Shown here: positions 43,577 to 59,648 of the stretch, in pieces
How positions within the stretch are numbered: the stretch's first letter is position 1
How the letters are laid out: every line of letters begins with the position of its first letter
Assembly: GCF_014084105.1 (NCBI RefSeq)
Contig: NZ_CP048289.1
Span: 8,317,922 to 8,381,921 of the forward strand
Direction: 5' to 3'
Length of the DNA stretch: 64,000 nt
DNA from: Streptacidiphilus sp. P02-A3a
GTDB lineage: Bacteria > Actinomycetota > Actinomycetes > Streptomycetales > Streptomycetaceae
The notes under the pieces: model-generated
Seen by the model: the letters and a program-made list of their open reading frames with translations, nothing else
Database searches by the model: none
Told to the model about the DNA's origin: nothing
Made by a program: the position numbers and the translations under genes

Positions 43577-44284
43577 TCAGCCGCCGGGACTCGCGCCGGA
43601 ACTGCTCCCGGCCAGCACCGCGAGCATGATCACCAGCCCCCACAGCCCCACCGCCAGCCACCCCAGGACGATCCCGGCGGTGGCCATCCCCGACCCCTCG
43701 CCACCCTGCCGCCGGATCTGCGCGCGGGCGGAGTGACCGCAGATCAGAGCGGGTACGGCGGTCAGTCCGAGGGTCCAGAACTCGGTGATCCCGAGCACCA
43801 GCGCGGCCACCGCGAGGCCGTTGGTGCGCCGCGCCGGCGGGCCGAACGGCGGCGCGGCGTAGGGCCCCGGGTACATCCCCGGGTACGGCTGGCCGTAGCC
43901 GCGCGGGTACGGGTACGGGTCGACCGGCGGGTACGGCTGCGGCGCGAAGGCGGCCGGGAGGTAGGCGGAGGGGGTCAGGTAGGGCAGTGGCATCGGACCG
44001 CTCGGCAGGTCCTGGACGATGCCCGAGAGTTCGCCGTACGTCTGAGCCTTGTACACCCGTTCGACGCGCTCGCTGTACTCGTCGGCGGTCAACCGCCCCT
44101 CGGCGAACGCGGCCTTGAGCACGTCGACGGTCCGCTCCCGGTCGGCGTGCGCGGCCCGCATCCCGCTGATGTCGGGGGCCTGCCCCGGACCGGCCTGCGG
44201 TCCGGCGAGCGGCGGCGCGAAGGGGCTGGCGCCGGCGGCGCCGGGGGACGGCGGCCAGGCGGGGCGCCCAGGGTGCACGGACAA
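43577..44284 (-). CDS. DUF1707 / DUF4190 membrane protein
   Basis: 235 aa. Residues about 40-95 (ISGMRAAHADRERTVDVLKA, LTADEYSERVERVYKAQTYG) are a DUF1707 domain. A Pro/Tyr/Gly-rich linker (about 100-150) leads to a two-helix DUF4190-like domain (NGLAVAALVLGITEFWTLGL and GMATAGIVLGWLAVGLWGLV with a GHxAR-type GHSARAQIRR between). The start is TTG at 44284 with GGGGAGGT five bases upstream; a GTG two codons later is possible. Function unknown in this common actinobacterial architecture. It occupies the place where rpsL is expected. Confidence 0.85.
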   Translation of the reverse strand: MSVHPGRPAWPPSPGAAGASPFAPPLAGPQAGPGQAPDISGMRAAHADRERTVDVLKAAFAEGRLTADEYSERVERVYKAQTYGELSGIVQDLPSGPMPLPYLTPSAYLPAAFAPQPYPPVDPYPYPRGYGQPYPGMYPGPYAAPPFGPPARRTNGLAVAALVLGITEFWTLGLTAVPALICGHSARAQIRRQGGEGSGMATAGIVLGWLAVGLWGLVIMLAVLAGSSSGASPGG

Positions 44285-44407
44285 CAGCGACCTCCCCGAA
44301 GTACGAGCCGCCGGAGCACGACAGCGCGTTGCCTTCCATAGTGCAAGACGAACGCGCGACGCGCACGGTTCCGGGCGTACTGGCGGGGACCGGTCGCCCC
44401 CCGGCGG

Positions 44408-45862
44408 CTACTCGTAGCGCTCGGCGAAGCGCTGCTGGAGCTCCGGCCAGTGGCGGCGCAGCGTCGCCACGCTCACCGGCCGGTCGCCGCCCCGGCCGGT
44501 GATCCCGTGCTCGCTGAACAGGTACTCGGCCAGCTTCTGCTCGTCCGGCTGGTAGCTGTAGGCGTCGATGAACGCGCACAGCCCCTCGAAGTACTGGTCG
44601 ACGGTGGCCTCGGCGGTGGCTTCGGCGGTGGCGTCGGCGGGCGCGTCGGTCGGCGCGGGCTCCGCGTCCGGCTCCTCCGCGGCGGCCGCCGCGGCCTCCG
44701 GGACCACCTTGGCGGCGAACCAGGCCTCCGGCCCCGCCTCCTCCGGCTCGACCCGGCTGGGTTCGCCGCGGGGCAGCCAGCCGACGCCGCGGGTGGGGTT
44801 CTCCACCGGACCGGCGAACTCCTCGGCGGCCACGGCCGGTTCGAGGCCGTCGGGGTCGTGCAGCGGGCGGCGGTGCCGTTGCGCCAGCTTGGAGAGCAGG
44901 TCGACGGCGACCGGACGCGGATCGGGCTTGGGCCCGGTCAGCGGCAGCACCGGCACCGGCACCGGCTGCTGCACCGGCTGGGGCTGCACCGGCTGGGGCT
45001 GGGGCCGCACCGGCTGTTGCTGGGCGGGCGGCACCGGCTGCGTGGGCTGAACGGCGGTGGGCTGGACTGCGGCGGGCTGGACGGCGGCGGGCCGCGGCTG
45101 GGCCTGGGCGGCGGTGGGAACCGCCTGCTCCGTCGGCAACTCCCCCGCCGTGGTGACCGCGGCGGTCACCGCCGCGGGGCGGACCGGCCTGGTCACCGCG
45201 CGGATGACCTCCAGGTCCAGCGGGACGCCGTACTTGGCGAGCTTGAGCGGCAGCAGCGTCTCGATCGGCGCCTGCCGCCGCCAGTTGCGGCCGAACTGGG
45301 CGCGCAGGTGGGTGCGGTACACCAGCCGGTTCTGCTCCATCCGCACCACCTCGTCGTAGGAGCGCATCTCCCACAGCTTCATCCGCCGCCACAGCCGGAA
45401 GGTCGGCACCGGCGACAGCAGCCAGCGCATCAGCCGGACCGACTCCATGTGCTTGTCGGCGGTGATGTCGGCCATCCGGCCGACGGCGTGCCGGGCGGCC
45501 TCGACCACGACCACGAACAGCACCGGGATGATCGCGTGCATCGACATCGCCAGCGGGTCGCCCCAGGAGGAGGCCGCGTTGAAGACGATGGTCCCGGCGG
45601 TGAGCAGCCAGGCGGTCTGCCGCAGCAGCGGGAACGGGATCCGCAGCCAGGTCAGCACCAGGTCCAGGGCCAGCAGCACGGCGATGCCGACGTCCACGCC
45701 GACCGGGAAGACATAGGAGAAGTCGCCGAAGCCCTTGTGCAGGGCCAGGGTGCGCACCGCCGCGTAGGAGCCGGTGAAGCCGATCCCGGCGATGATCAGG
45801 GCGCCGGTCGCCACACCGCCGATCAGGACGCGGTGCGCGCGGGTTATCTCAGGGACTGCCAT
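44408..45862 (-). CDS. DUF2637 membrane protein with C-terminal helix-turn-helix-like end
   Basis: 484 aa from MAVPEITRAHRVLIG (ATG 45862); GTG 45895 would add eleven residues. Four helices in the first 130 residues (VLIGGVATGALIIAGIGFTG to HAIIPVLFVVVVEAARHA) form the DUF2637 domain. A basic Trp/Arg-rich stretch follows (RLWRRMKLWEMRSYDEVVRM), then a long Pro/Gln/Val linker with repeated QPVQPQPV units. The acidic C-terminal part ends DRPVSVATLRRHWPELQQRF, resembling a recognition helix. Related domains occur in plasmid spread proteins of streptomycetes; the role here is unknown. Confidence 0.8.
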   Translation of the reverse strand: MAVPEITRAHRVLIGGVATGALIIAGIGFTGSYAAVRTLALHKGFGDFSYVFPVGVDVGIAVLLALDLVLTWLRIPFPLLRQTAWLLTAGTIVFNAASSWGDPLAMSMHAIIPVLFVVVVEAARHAVGRMADITADKHMESVRLMRWLLSPVPTFRLWRRMKLWEMRSYDEVVRMEQNRLVYRTHLRAQFGRNWRRQAPIETLLPLKLAKYGVPLDLEVIRAVTRPVRPAAVTAAVTTAGELPTEQAVPTAAQAQPRPAAVQPAAVQPTAVQPTQPVPPAQQQPVRPQPQPVQPQPVQQPVPVPVLPLTGPKPDPRPVAVDLLSKLAQRHRRPLHDPDGLEPAVAAEEFAGPVENPTRGVGWLPRGEPSRVEPEEAGPEAWFAAKVVPEAAAAAAEEPDAEPAPTDAPADATAEATAEATVDQYFEGLCAFIDAYSYQPDEQKLAEYLFSEHGITGRGGDRPVSVATLRRHWPELQQRFAERYE

Positions 45863-45926
45863 CGAAGCCTTCGTTCCCCGGGTACGGACGGTCACCGCGA
45901 GGGGCTACCGCGCGGGCGTGGCACAG

Positions 45927-45942
45927 CTTGCCATACGGCAAG
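45927..45942. promoter_or_regulatory. CTTGCC-ATAC-GGCAAG inverted repeat
   Basis: Perfect 6-bp arms in the divergent gap (45863-46135) between the DUF2637 and DUF2786 genes. Candidate operator. The same gap has CACCCTGG / CCAGGGTG at 46043-46072 and GGACACTGGTG twice (46080, 46096). Confidence 0.4.
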
Positions 45943-46135
45943 GCCGGATCGCCCCCGGGAGCGCGGGACTTCGGGCGACCGCAGGTGGGCCGCCCGGGGC
46001 GACCCGGGCCCCGGCCGGGCGGGTGGTCCGGACCGGTTGTCACACCCTGGTGCCATGCTCTCACCCAGGGTGATCTCCAGGACACTGGTGCTCAGGGACA
46101 CTGGTGGGGGACACGCGAGGAGAGGGAGGACAGCC

Positions 46136-47587
46136 ATGGGCAAGCACGACCAGGAGCAGCGCCGCGCCGGGAAGCGGAGCCAACGCGAGCGGCAGCGCCC
46201 GCAGACGCCTCCCCGGGCCGACGCGCCGGACGGGGCCGGGGCCGAGCCCTCGCTGCGGGAGCTGGTGGAGTCGGCGCTGGGCGCGGTGCTGTACGCGCCG
46301 GAGGACGCCTACGACCTGGTGCTGGACCAGGGCGCCAGCGCGCTGTCGGAGCCCGCCGCCCGCTGGGCGCGGACCGGGCGGACGGTGCTGGTGGTGACCG
46401 GCGCGCTGCTGGCCCGGCTGTGGCGGGCGGGCTGGCAGCCGGCCGACCTGGCCCGGGCGGTCCGCCGGGAGCTGACGCCGCGTCATCAGCGGTTGGCGGT
46501 GGACCTGATCGCGGCCGAGGCCCGGGGCTATGCCGCCGCCGCCCTGGATCCGCGCTGGGCGGGGCAGTTGCGCGAGCTGGAGGCGTCCCCCTGGTGGGGC
46601 GAGGACGACGGCTTCCTGCCCGGCGTCGCCGCCCGGGAGCGGGCGGACCGGTTCGCGGTGGCGACGCTGCTGCTGGAGCTGTTCCGGCTGATCGGCAGGC
46701 TGCCGCCGATCACGCTGCTGGCTCCGCCGCCGGGCGCGGCCGGGGACCGGGGGCTGTCCGGGCGGCTGCCGAGCGGCGGCGGCGAGCCGCGGATGCTCGG
46801 GCGGATCCGGGCGCTGCTGGCCAAGGCCGAGTCCACCGACTTCCCGGAGGAGGCCGAGGCGCTGACCGCCAAGGCCCAGCAGCTGATGGCGCAGCACAGC
46901 ATCGACGAGGCGCTGCTGGCGGCCGGGTCCGGCGGCGGCAGCGATCCGGGGGCGTGCCGGATCGGGATCGACAACCCGTACGAGGCACCGAAGGCGGTGC
47001 TGCTGGACGCGGTGGCGGACGCCAACCGGGCCCGTTCGGTGTGGTCGAAGGATCTGGGCTTCTGCACCGTGGTCGGCTTCCCGGCCGATCTGGAGGCGGT
47101 GGAGCTGCTGTACACCTCGCTGCTGGTGCAGGCGACCAGCGCGATGAACGGCGCCGGGGCCCGGCGGGCGGCCGGGCGCGGCGGGTCGGAGGAGCGGGTG
47201 ACCGCCGGGCGCGGTCCGGCCGCGCGCGGCGGCGGACCGGCGGCGGACGGCGGCGCGCGGACCAAGTCCTTCCGGCAGTCGTTCCTGGTCGCCTACGCCG
47301 CGCGGATCCGCGAGCGGCTGGCGGAGGCCACCGCGCAGGCCACCGAGGAGGCCCTGGCGGGCGAACGGGCCGGGGAGCGGTCCGGGGGTCCGGCCGACAG
47401 TGAACCGGCGCTGCTGCCGGTGCTGGCGGCGCGGGAGGAGGCGGTGCGGGAGACGACGGACCGGATGTTCCCGACGCTGAGGGCGGGCCGGGCGGTGCGG
47501 GCCAACGACTACGAGGGCTGGACCCAGGGCCGGGCCGCCGCCGACCGTGCCCGGCTGCACGGCCACAGCGAGGCCCTGCCGCACTGA
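46136..47587 (+). CDS. DUF2786 domain protein
   Basis: 483 aa soluble protein. A basic N-terminus (KHDQEQRRAGKRSQRERQR) and an Ala/Leu-rich helical domain (about 40-215) precede RIRALLAKAESTDFPEEAEA and QQLMAQHSIDEALL (about 223-260), the DUF2786 signature. The remainder holds DLGFCTVVGFPADLEAVELL and SFRQSFLVAYAARIRERLAE. Start ATG 46136 with GGGAGGA before it; the open frame upstream is an artefact of G+C bias. It is 79 bp from the next gene on the same strand. DUF2786 proteins are also seen in phages and conjugative elements; function unknown. Confidence 0.85.
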   Translation: MGKHDQEQRRAGKRSQRERQRPQTPPRADAPDGAGAEPSLRELVESALGAVLYAPEDAYDLVLDQGASALSEPAARWARTGRTVLVVTGALLARLWRAGWQPADLARAVRRELTPRHQRLAVDLIAAEARGYAAAALDPRWAGQLRELEASPWWGEDDGFLPGVAARERADRFAVATLLLELFRLIGRLPPITLLAPPPGAAGDRGLSGRLPSGGGEPRMLGRIRALLAKAESTDFPEEAEALTAKAQQLMAQHSIDEALLAAGSGGGSDPGACRIGIDNPYEAPKAVLLDAVADANRARSVWSKDLGFCTVVGFPADLEAVELLYTSLLVQATSAMNGAGARRAAGRGGSEERVTAGRGPAARGGGPAADGGARTKSFRQSFLVAYAARIRERLAEATAQATEEALAGERAGERSGGPADSEPALLPVLAAREEAVRETTDRMFPTLRAGRAVRANDYEGWTQGRAAADRARLHGHSEALPH

Positions 47588-47666
47588 CGGCCGCCGCGCT
47601 CCCGCTCCCGGGTGACGCGGCGGCGTCGGCCGCTCGCCGTCCTCCGGGCCGCGGTACGGTCGGTCG

Positions 47667-50102
47667 GTGAAGAGCTCGACGGCCCTGCGGAACCGACTCG
47701 CCCAGCTCAGTCCGGGGGAGCTGGCCGCGTTGCTGCGCGCCCGCCGGGTCGGCGCCGCCACCGCCCGGAACGGGAGCGAGCCGCGGAGCCTGGCGCAGCT
47801 GGCGGAGCACCTGCTGGAGGACCGCTCGGTCGCCGACGCGGTCTCCCGGTTGAGCCTGCCTGGGCTCCAAGTCCTAAGCGCCGCAGTGTGGTTGGCGTCC
47901 CAGACGCATGGCGCCCCGGCACCGGGGCCGTACTGGACGCCGTTGGAGCCGTCGGCCAGGACACTGCCCGAGGCCGGGCTGCTGGAGCTGCTGTCCGGCG
48001 GCGACGCCGCGCTGCGGGCCGCCGCCGAGCGTGAACTGGCGGCGCTGCGGGCGCGGTTGCTGGTGCTCCCGGCCGCCGGGGGCGAGCTGGCGCTGCCCGC
48101 CTTCGTGCACCGGCACCTGAGCGACGGCCTCGGGCTCGGGCGTCCGGTGGCGCAGCTGATGACGGACGCGTTCAACGCGCCCGAGGTGCACCGGATCGCC
48201 GCCGGTCTGGACCTGCCCGGCGACCGCGACCGGGCGACGGCGCAGGCCGCCGTCGTCGAGCTGCTCGGCGACGGCGAGCAGCTGCGCGCGCTGCTGGCCA
48301 CCGCCCCGCCGGCCGCCGCCGAGCTGCTGGCCCGGCTGGCGGCGGGCCCGCCGCTGCTGCGGACGCACTGCTTCCTGCCGCTCGGCGGCTACCACTACGG
48401 CCCAGGCACCAAGTACCAGCTGCGTCCGGGCGGTTCGGGTGATCCGGGGACGGACTGGCTGGCCGCGCACGGTCTGCTGGTCCCGGTCGCGGCGGATCTG
48501 GCGGAGCTGCCGTTCGAGGTGGTCGACGCGCTCACCGGCGGCCGGGTCAACGCCCCGTTCGACCCGGAGCCGCCCCGGCTGCGGGCGGAGCCGGTGCCGG
48601 ACGTCTCGCGCGAGGCGCAGGCCGCCGCGGCCACCGCGAGCCGTCGGGTCGAGCTGCTGCTGGCCGCCTGCGCCGCCGTGCCGCCGACGGTGCGCAAGGT
48701 GGGCGGGCTCGCGGTGCGCGACACCAGGCGGCTGGCCAAGGCGATCGGCGCGGCCGAGGAGCAGACCCGGCTCTGGATCGACCTGGGCTACCACGCCGAC
48801 CTGCTGGGGATCCGCGAGCCGGAGCCGGAGCGGTCCGCCGGGCGGGGGCGCGGACGGCGTCCGGCCGCGCCCGCCGAGCCGGTGCGGCTGCTGCCGACCA
48901 CCCGCTACGACGACTGGCAGACCCGCTCCCCCGCCGACCGGCTGGTGCCGGTGATCTGCGCCTGGGCGGTCGTCCCCGAGGTGCTGAGCTGGTGGCCGGA
49001 GTACCGGGAGGAGACGCCGGTGGCCCTGGTCGCGCCGCAGGACGTGGAGGCGGTCCCGCTGCGGCGGCAGCTGCTGGCGGCGCTGGCGACGCTGCCGCCC
49101 GGCACGGGCCTCGGCCCCGCCGCCGCGCTCGGCGGGCGCGCGCTGCGGGAGCTGGTCGGGCTGGTCGGCTGGCTGCGTCCGGGGCTGGTCGGCAGTGACC
49201 CGGACGCCGCCGACCCGGATACCGCCGGGCGGGTGCTGGCCACGCTGCGGGAGGCCGAGCTGCTGGGCGCGGTCGCGCACGGCAGGCTGACGGCGCTGGG
49301 CGAGGCGGTGCTGGCGCTGCTGGACGGCGACGCGGCGGACTCCTTCCCCTACGTGCCCGGCTCGGTGCCCGGTCCCGACCAGGCGGACGCCGCCGACGTG
49401 AGCGCCGACGACGTGGCCGCCGACGACCCGGGTGCCGCTGACGCCGGGACGCTGGCGACGCTGCGGGCCGCGCTCGCCGAGCTGCTGCCGCCGCCGCGGA
49501 CCACCGCCCGGTTCCAGGCGGACCTGACCGCGATCGCCGCCGGGGCGCCGTCCGCCGAGCTGGCGGAGCTGCTGGGCTCGGCCGCCGACCGGGAGTCCGA
49601 GGGCCACGCCGTGGTCTGGCGCTTCGGCGCCGCCTCGGTGCGGCGGGCGCTGGACGCCGGGAGCTCCGCCCAGGAGCTGCTGGCGCGGCTGTCCGAGGTG
49701 GCCGAGGGCGGCCTGCCGCAGCCGCTGGAGTACCTGGTCCGCGACACCGGCCGGACCCACGGGCACATCCGGGTGGTCCGCTCGGCCTGCTGCGTCCGCT
49801 CGGACGACGAGTCGCTGGTGCTGGAGCTGTCCCGGACCAGGGCGCTGGCCCGGCTGGAGCTGCGCCGGATCGCACCGACGGTGCTGATCAGCACCGCGTC
49901 CCCGGCGGCCACGCTGGAGGCGTTGCGCGCCGCCGGGTTCGCGCCGGTACTGGAGGCGGAGACCGGCGTGACCCTGGTCGAACGCGCCCCCGAGCTGCGC
50001 GCCGAGGAGCGGATGCCGGCCTACCACCGGATGCGCGGGGAGCGCCGCCGCTCCCCCGCCGACCCGCGCGCCCTGGCCGCCCGGCTGCTCGGCGAGGGCT
50101 GA
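47667..50102 (+). CDS. Helicase-associated (XPB/Ssl2 N-terminal-like) domain protein
   Basis: 811 aa, GTG start at 47667. The N-terminal part (RNRLAQLSPGELAALLRARR) and the C-terminal block (about 680-760: PQPLEYLVRDTGRTHGHIRV, SDDESLVLELSRTRALARLE) match the helicase-associated domain found at the N-terminus of actinobacterial XPB-like helicases. No Walker A or DEAD-type motif is visible, so this is not itself a helicase. A central winged-helix-like region (about 320-400, VRKVGGLAVRDTRRLAKAIG) may bind DNA. In streptomycetes such proteins are believed to partner XPB-type helicases. Function not established. Confidence 0.8.
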   Translation: MKSSTALRNRLAQLSPGELAALLRARRVGAATARNGSEPRSLAQLAEHLLEDRSVADAVSRLSLPGLQVLSAAVWLASQTHGAPAPGPYWTPLEPSARTLPEAGLLELLSGGDAALRAAAERELAALRARLLVLPAAGGELALPAFVHRHLSDGLGLGRPVAQLMTDAFNAPEVHRIAAGLDLPGDRDRATAQAAVVELLGDGEQLRALLATAPPAAAELLARLAAGPPLLRTHCFLPLGGYHYGPGTKYQLRPGGSGDPGTDWLAAHGLLVPVAADLAELPFEVVDALTGGRVNAPFDPEPPRLRAEPVPDVSREAQAAAATASRRVELLLAACAAVPPTVRKVGGLAVRDTRRLAKAIGAAEEQTRLWIDLGYHADLLGIREPEPERSAGRGRGRRPAAPAEPVRLLPTTRYDDWQTRSPADRLVPVICAWAVVPEVLSWWPEYREETPVALVAPQDVEAVPLRRQLLAALATLPPGTGLGPAAALGGRALRELVGLVGWLRPGLVGSDPDAADPDTAGRVLATLREAELLGAVAHGRLTALGEAVLALLDGDAADSFPYVPGSVPGPDQADAADVSADDVAADDPGAADAGTLATLRAALAELLPPPRTTARFQADLTAIAAGAPSAELAELLGSAADRESEGHAVVWRFGAASVRRALDAGSSAQELLARLSEVAEGGLPQPLEYLVRDTGRTHGHIRVVRSACCVRSDDESLVLELSRTRALARLELRRIAPTVLISTASPAATLEALRAAGFAPVLEAETGVTLVERAPELRAEERMPAYHRMRGERRRSPADPRALAARLLGEG

Positions 50103-50132
50103 GCCGCCCCTCCGGCCGCCACCGTACAACGC

Positions 50133-50169
50133 CGCAGGGCGGCCACCCCGATGGGGTGACCGCCCTGCG
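50133..50169. terminator. Bidirectional terminator between rpoC and the helicase-associated gene
   Basis: 17-bp stem beginning CGCAGGGCGG with a single mismatch, loop GAT, between two convergent stops. Confidence 0.8.
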
Positions 50170-50201
50170 ATCGGTCTCGGCGTCGCCGCCGACTACCGGC
50201 T

Positions 50202-54101
<3,900 letters not shown>

Positions 54102-54165
54102 GGGTCGTCAATCCCACCTTCGGGGTCGAAGTCTTACATCTGGTCTGAGGGGGTCCTGGGGGCGC

Positions 54166-54192
54166 CGGGTCCGCAGCTGGGCTGCGGACCCG
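54166..54192 (-). other. Perfect hairpin between rpoB and rpoC
   Basis: CGGGTCCGCAGC / GCTGCGGACCCG, 12 bp, loop TGG. As rpoB and rpoC must be made in equal amounts, a processing or mRNA-stability role is more likely than termination. Confidence 0.6.
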
Positions 54193-54201
54193 AGACCTCC
54201 G

Positions 54202-57675
<3,474 letters not shown>

Positions 57676-57884
57676 GAGGGGGTCCTTCCGAGGGCTCGGA
57701 CTCACTACGCGCGTACCGGGCCCACCCGTTGCACGGGTAGCATCCGCGCCTTCACACGAAACCCTTCGACGGGAACGAATCCCCAGGTCGGAGCCAGTGT
57801 GCAAGCGGGGTGCCACCCCTGGTCGGGGTAGTGCGTACTCCGTGGGTCGAGTCGCGGAGCAGCTAAAAGGCAGCGCAAAGGGAC

Positions 57885-57913
57885 AGTGTAGCCAAAGGGC
57901 ACACTGCTGTCCA
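57885..57913 (-). promoter_or_regulatory. rpoBC promoter
   Basis: TGGACA (57908-57913), 17-base spacer, TACACT (57885-57890) on the minus strand. About 210 bp before the TTG start of rpoB. Confidence 0.75.
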
Positions 57914-58440
57914 GTCCGGATTCGGAGACCGAATCGTCGAACTCCCTACCTCGCGAGAACGGCCCGGTCAAGGGCCCCCTCTGGGGCGGTAACTGCCTAC
58001 GGGGTGTGTATTCCCCACCACGCCGGGGTTCCATGCCTGCGAGCCGAAGATTCATCGTCTCGCCCCGCGCTGCCTGGAACCGTCCCGCGTGGACCTTCGC
58101 GTCCTGAGAATTGCGCGCCTGGTGCGGTTCGTCAAGGGCACGCCCGCGAGCAGCTGCCCTCGGCGGCCCCTGCGGCGGGCTCCGCGCCCACCGCCGCACG
58201 CCAGCGGTCTGACCGGACGACTGCCCTGGTGAGGTGGCCGACCGGCGACCGCTGTGCGGCTCCGGAGGTGATCCCGGACGCGCCACGGCGCCCGCTACGG
58301 GCAGGTCGTACCCGCAGCGACGACGATCACCATACTCGTCCGCGCCCCCGAGGAGGGGCAACTGGCCGACAGAAGTGGCGAATCGTCATAGATCGGGCGC
58401 GAACCTCGCACGGTTTCGGCCATGCCCGAGCATACGAAAA

Positions 58441-58478
58441 GACCGGGCCGTTCACCCCTGGAGGTGAACGGCCCGGTC
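58441..58478 (-). terminator. First terminator after rplL
   Basis: Perfect 16-bp stem GACCGGGCCGTTCACC / GGTGAACGGCCCGGTC with loop CCTGGA. With the next hairpin it probably limits read-through from rplJL into rpoBC. Confidence 0.8.
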
Positions 58479-58480
58479 GG

Positions 58481-58500
58481 ACAGCCCGTAGCCGGGCTGT
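58481..58500 (-). terminator. Second hairpin after rplL
   Basis: ACAGCCCG-TAGC-CGGGCTGT, 8 bp perfect, between the rplL stop and the stronger terminator. Confidence 0.65.
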
Positions 58501-58516
58501 CAGTCAGTAACCGTGA

Positions 58517-58900
58517 TTACTTGACGGTGACCGAGGCGCCAGCGGCCTCAAGAGCGGCCTTGGCCTTCTCGGCGGCCTCCTTGGCAACCTTCTCCAGGAC
58601 GGTCGCGGGGGTGCCGTCGACCAGGTCCTTGGCCTCCTTCAGGCCGAGCGAGGTGAGGCTGCGCACCTCCTTGATGACCTGGATCTTCTTGTCACCAGCG
58701 GCGGTGAGGATGACGTCGAACTCGTCCTGCTCCTCGACCTCCTCGGCGGCGGCGGCAGCGCCACCACCGGCGGCGACGGCGACCGGAGCGGCAGCCTTGA
58801 CGTCGAACTTCTCCTCGAACGCCTTGACGAACTCAGAGAGCTCGATGAGGGTGAGGCCAGCGAACTGCTCGAGCAGCTCGTCCTGGGACAGCTTCGCCAT
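58517..58900 (-). CDS. rplL: Ribosomal protein L7/L12
   Basis: Stalk protein present in several copies per ribosome, recruits translation GTPases. 127 aa: helical dimerisation head (KLSQDELLEQFAGLTLIELS), an Ala/Gly-rich hinge, and the factor-binding domain ending with LGLKEAKDLVDGTPATVLEK. 85 bp after rplJ and followed by two terminators. Confidence 0.98.
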   Translation of the reverse strand: MAKLSQDELLEQFAGLTLIELSEFVKAFEEKFDVKAAAPVAVAAGGGAAAAAEEVEEQDEFDVILTAAGDKKIQVIKEVRSLTSLGLKEAKDLVDGTPATVLEKVAKEAAEKAKAALEAAGASVTVK

Positions 58901-58985
58901 GATGGCGTCCTTCCACTATTTCGGCAGGTGCCGGATGTACGGATAGGCGGGCGTACGGGCCCGCTGCGAGGCCGAAGCCTCCGAA

Positions 58986-59549
58986 CTACTCGGAGACCGC
59001 GTCCTCGGCGGCGGGAGCCGGCGTACCGGCACCGCCCTGCTCGACCTTGGCCCGGAGCGCCTCCGCAGTGCGGACGAACTCCGTGAGGGGGGCCTGGAAG
59101 GTGGCGGCGGCCTTGGCCATCGACGCCTTCAGGCCACCCGCCAGCTTGGCGAGCAGCACCTCGCGGGACTCAAGGTCCGCGAGCTTCTTGATGTCATCGG
59201 CGGACAGCGCCTTACCGTCAAGGACACCGCCCTTGATGATCAGTGCGGGGTTCTCCTTGGCGAAGTCACGCAGAGCCTTCGCCGACTCCACCGGGTCACC
59301 GGCGACGAAGGCGACAGCCGTCGGACCCGCGAACAGGTCGTCGAGCTCGGAGATGCCGGCCTGGTTGGCGGCGATCTTGGTCAGCGTGTTCTTCACCACG
59401 GCGTAATTGGCGTTGTCGCCGAGCGAGCGACGCAGCGTCTTCAGCTGCGCCACGGTCAGACCGCGGTACTCGGTCAGCACGGCCGCGTTGGAGCCACGGA
59501 ACTTGTCCGTGAGCTCGGCGACGGCGGCAGCCTTGTCGGGCCTTGCCAT
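58986..59549 (-). CDS. rplJ: Ribosomal protein L10
   Basis: Base of the ribosomal stalk. 187 aa: the RNA-binding head includes LTDKFRGSNAAVLTEYRGL and VAQLKTLRRSLGDNANYAVV, followed by the L12-binding C-terminal helix and an Ala/Pro-rich tail. In many bacteria L10 (with L12) represses its own leader; here the leader is over 400 nt and holds an attenuator-like hairpin (59649-59673) followed by a U-rich run. Confidence 0.98.
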   Translation of the reverse strand: MARPDKAAAVAELTDKFRGSNAAVLTEYRGLTVAQLKTLRRSLGDNANYAVVKNTLTKIAANQAGISELDDLFAGPTAVAFVAGDPVESAKALRDFAKENPALIIKGGVLDGKALSADDIKKLADLESREVLLAKLAGGLKASMAKAAATFQAPLTEFVRTAEALRAKVEQGGAGTPAPAAEDAVSE

Positions 59550-59648
59550 AGGCTTACGCCTCCTTCCGTGATGTCGATGCGTGGCCGACCGTTGAGTCGA
59601 CCTGCTACGCCCTTACCGCCGGAAGAAAGTGTTCGGGAAAAACGAAAC

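Larger units (their letters stand above)
57676..58516. other. rplL-rpoB intergenic region and rpoB leader
   Basis: 841 bp without a credible gene. Right end: two tandem terminators after rplL. Near the left end: the rpoB promoter (57885-57913) and a leader of about 200 nt with GGGGTG/CACCCC and CCCGT/ACGGG stems. The middle (about 57950-58430) shows no structure I can name. A 218-residue minus-strand frame here is Arg/Pro-rich and looks non-coding. Confidence 0.6.

Noticed and set aside
44450..46135. Long upstream extension of the DUF2786 gene
   Set aside because: It overlaps the whole DUF2637 gene on the other strand; a good Shine-Dalgarno sequence precedes the ATG at 46136.
57705..58361. 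218-residue minus-strand frame in the rpoB leader
   Set aside because: Arg/Pro/Gly-rich with no domain; it spans the rpoB promoter and no ribosome binding site is seen.
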